Source: Dehalococcoidia bacterium UBA2979
GTDB taxonomy: Bacteria > Chloroflexota > Dehalococcoidia > UBA2979
DNA: 8,437 nt
Assembly: GCA_002348225.1 (NCBI GenBank)
Contig: DEAP01000078.1
Span: 1 to 8,437, forward strand
Direction of reading: 5' to 3'
The position numbers were made by a program, and so were the translations under genes. The notes under the pieces are model-generated. The model was not told the origin of the DNA. It was given only the letters and a program-made list of their open reading frames with translations, and searched no databases. Shown here piece by piece: positions 6,677 to 8,437 of the stretch. Numbering within the stretch: position 1 is the stretch's first letter; each line of letters opens with the position of its first letter.

Positions 6677-7678
6677 AAGATTACGTACGAGGCGAATCGC
6701 TTCATCATGGGGTACGCGACCGCAGCCGCATGATGTAGACACCAGTAAACGGTCGGCTGGTATTACCTTCAACAGCAAACTGATTTTCTCAGACAAATCT
6801 TCGACCGTGGCCGAAGGAGCTGTGTTTTTAACATCGGCGATTCCTGCGATCACCTCGATGCTATCTGGGATGTCACCGAGGACCTCACGCTCAGCCCATT
6901 GCCCAGCATACGAACATTCAAAATGTACCCTGTCGATTTTGCCCTCTAAGGCCTGCACGAGGGGGATCAGATTTCGTAAATTTTGGTCCTCTGTCGCAGT
7001 TTTACGAGAAATATCACCGAGGCAAAAATGAACTGTCCTTATTATTTTACGTCCAACATCTTTCGTATCGATGCCAGAAAATGGATCGGCAATCAGAGGA
7101 ATCAAGTCATCCACGGAGCGGGTGCCGGAAATCATGGCAACGGCTTCACTCGGTGCATCTAATTGAATTTCTTCAGCACCAGACTGTGACATACTGACGA
7201 TTTCGTCAGTGATGATTTCACTCATATCGGATATATGCTCTATTTCAGAGTCATTCAGAAAGCCCCCCGCTATGGTCAATGGTGATGGTATTGCCACTTT
7301 ACTAAGTCTAGGCTCGATCGTTTTTTCTCGTTGAAATGCTAGAGAATGTCCCGTCCCACGGGGAGCTGATAAGTTACCTACTACACGGTATCGGCCAACA
7401 CCCTCATGTCCTTTGCTGGTATCGCGCCTCTGAAGAGTTTCTAGTCCAGCTAGTCGTGGTGGAGTGTGATGAAAGAAATCGGGCGCGAATGTCTCGCCAC
7501 CCATAAATTGATCTACTCCACATGCAATTTGCTCGTCCATCGCAATTCTTGCAGCTGCCTGAAGAACCGAATACGCCTCTTCATCTGTAACTAAGTCAGC
7601 ATAATATTCCTTCAATTTGAGTCTCTGTCCGAACGGGATAGGCCATGATCCCACCATGGTTGTACGAATTGGTGTCAT
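6653..7678 (-). CDS. Single-domain MetE-like (cobalamin-independent methionine synthase) methyltransferase
   Basis: This 341-residue protein corresponds to the catalytic C-terminal half of MetE, the zinc enzyme that transfers a methyl group to homocysteine thiol. Zinc-ligand motifs are present: VHFCLGD with H217 and C219, HFECSY with E254, and STSCGCG with C317, all in the MetE order H-x-C, Glu, Cys. MVGSWPIP (8-15) matches the start of the catalytic barrel. QLDAP (172-176) takes the place of the usual QIDEP, keeping Asp and changing Glu to Ala. The N-terminal MetE half that helps bind the polyglutamated folate is missing. Core-only homologues include methionine synthases that take methyl from a corrinoid protein or another donor, and thiol transferases such as epoxyalkane:coenzyme M transferase. 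The gene lies 24 nt downstream of the CoA-ligase beta subunit, probably in one transcript, and ends in an intrinsic terminator. The methyl or alkyl donor is not known. Confidence 0.78.
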   Translation of the reverse strand: MTPIRTTMVGSWPIPFGQRLKLKEYYADLVTDEEAYSVLQAAARIAMDEQIACGVDQFMGGETFAPDFFHHTPPRLAGLETLQRRDTSKGHEGVGRYRVVGNLSAPRGTGHSLAFQREKTIEPRLSKVAIPSPLTIAGGFLNDSEIEHISDMSEIITDEIVSMSQSGAEEIQLDAPSEAVAMISGTRSVDDLIPLIADPFSGIDTKDVGRKIIRTVHFCLGDISRKTATEDQNLRNLIPLVQALEGKIDRVHFECSYAGQWAEREVLGDIPDSIEVIAGIADVKNTAPSATVEDLSEKISLLLKVIPADRLLVSTSCGCGRVPHDEAIRLVRNLVKAASQH

Positions 7679-7702
7679 TACGCTGTCCGTAACCTGGAGG
7701 TG

Positions 7703-8437
7703 TCAGCTGAGGGCACTAACAGCTCGAGCTGCTGCCTCATCCATGCTAACGGAGCGATCGACATATTCAACTCCATATTTGTCGAGTATCGCGAAACCTT
7801 CCTCTTCCCATGATCCTGGTATTCGGAACAGTGCTATCTTCTCCGATGGCTCGTAACCCGCTTGTATACAGCCCTTCACTACTCCACGGGCAACAATATC
7901 TACCCTAGTATTCGAGACTACATTCATCATGACGGCGATCTTTTCAATCCCCGGCTGTTCGCATATCAGCTTAGTAAGGGCTGCTGCTTTTGAAACCGAT
8001 GGATTCCCACCTATTTCACAGTAATTCGCTGGGCTGCCGCCAGCATCACGGACCGCATCAAATAAGGTGAGTGATCCGCCTCCTGCGCCAATTATCAGCC
8101 CAAGATTCCCTTCAAATTCCGTCAAGTTTCCTGCTACACCGCGAGGATCCGCAGAGTCTACTATTGCCGCTGCCTGCTCAAAATCTGTGGGTGGCCGTGC
8201 CTGTCGCTTCTCATCAGGACCTATATTCAGTCTATCCAATATATCTATGTGATTCCGCGTAGCTTCCTGTTCCAAATCAAGATGACAATCCAGTGCGATA
8301 ATCCGGCCATCCGACAGTCGGCCTATCGGGTTGATCTCGGCCAGCGTCATATCCCTTTCCAATGCGAGACGACCAAGAGCCGATACCATGCGGGTTAATC
8401 CATTAAGTTCGGCTCCAGCAATGCCGACCCCCGCCAC
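7703..8437 (-). CDS. Succinyl-CoA-synthetase-type (ATP-grasp) beta subunit, 5'-truncated, divergent
   Basis: The C-terminal 244 residues of an ADP-forming acyl-CoA ligase beta subunit are present. The GTG at the right edge is not a real start, since the frame runs out of the window. AEINPIGRLSDGRIIALD (33-50) holds N36 and D50, whose spacing equals that of the Mg-nucleotide ligands N199 and D213 of E. coli SucC. NLGLIIGAGGGSLTLFDAVRDAGGSPANYCEIGG matches the start of the CoA-ligase domain (GxIGxxxNGAGLxMxxxDxxxxxGGxPANFxDxGG). After that it diverges: the usual NIFGGIxRCD is NVVSNTRVD, and the loop VRLxGTN is FRIPGSWEEEG. It is thus a SucC relative, but perhaps for another carboxylate such as malate or citrate. 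The alpha partner with its phosphohistidine is not in the window and may lie to the right. The MetE-like gene follows 24 nt downstream. Confidence 0.8.
   Translation of the reverse strand: MAGVGIAGAELNGLTRMVSALGRLALERDMTLAEINPIGRLSDGRIIALDCHLDLEQEATRNHIDILDRLNIGPDEKRQARPPTDFEQAAAIVDSADPRGVAGNLTEFEGNLGLIIGAGGGSLTLFDAVRDAGGSPANYCEIGGNPSVSKAAALTKLICEQPGIEKIAVMMNVVSNTRVDIVARGVVKGCIQAGYEPSEKIALFRIPGSWEEEGFAILDKYGVEYVDRSVSMDEAAARAVSALS

Overview
The window holds eight protein-coding genes, two of them cut by the window edges. They are mostly enzymes of central carbon metabolism and of hydrolytic catabolism. I see no rRNA, tRNA, CRISPR array, insertion sequence or phage gene. Shine-Dalgarno sites, sigma70-like promoter hexamers and an intrinsic terminator all point to a bacterium of moderate G+C. 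The mix (short AcsA-type acyl-CoA synthetase, short citrate synthase, single-domain MetE-like protein, phosphotriesterase-family and M28-like hydrolases) would suit an uncultured aerobic heterotroph, for example a marine Chloroflexota such as SAR202. That placement is a low-confidence guess, because no phylogenetic marker is present.

Left part, + strand (1-1599): the C-terminal part of an M28-like metallopeptidase-fold protein overlaps by 4 nt (ATGA) with a phosphotriesterase-family hydrolase whose metal ligands are all present. The two look translationally coupled. After a short gap with a possible promoter comes an acetyl-CoA synthetase-like AMP-forming ligase (1690-3438). It runs tail to tail, 5 nt apart, into a six-helix ABC-2-type permease on the - strand (3444-4289) that has no ATPase partner in view.

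Right part (4386-8437): citrate synthase (+) runs tail to tail, 7 nt apart, into an NAD-type isocitrate/isopropylmalate-family dehydrogenase (-). Upstream of the latter, also on the - strand, lie a single-domain MetE-like methyltransferase and the C-terminal part of a divergent succinyl-CoA-synthetase-type beta subunit. The junction between the MetE-like gene and the dehydrogenase is compact. A terminator hairpin contains the stop codon of the first gene, and a near-consensus promoter follows it that would start transcription at or next to the A of the dehydrogenase ATG, giving a leaderless mRNA.

Functionally, the ligase (acetate to acetyl-CoA), citrate synthase, isocitrate dehydrogenase and the CoA-ligase beta subunit would fit one acetate/acyl-CoA to TCA-cycle module. 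The dehydrogenase and the CoA ligase depart from the textbook families enough that their substrates are open. I found no clear, wholly new system. The best leads are the leaderless promoter/terminator junction, the divergent CoA-ligase subunit, the core-only MetE homologue and the rearranged metal site of the M28-like protein.
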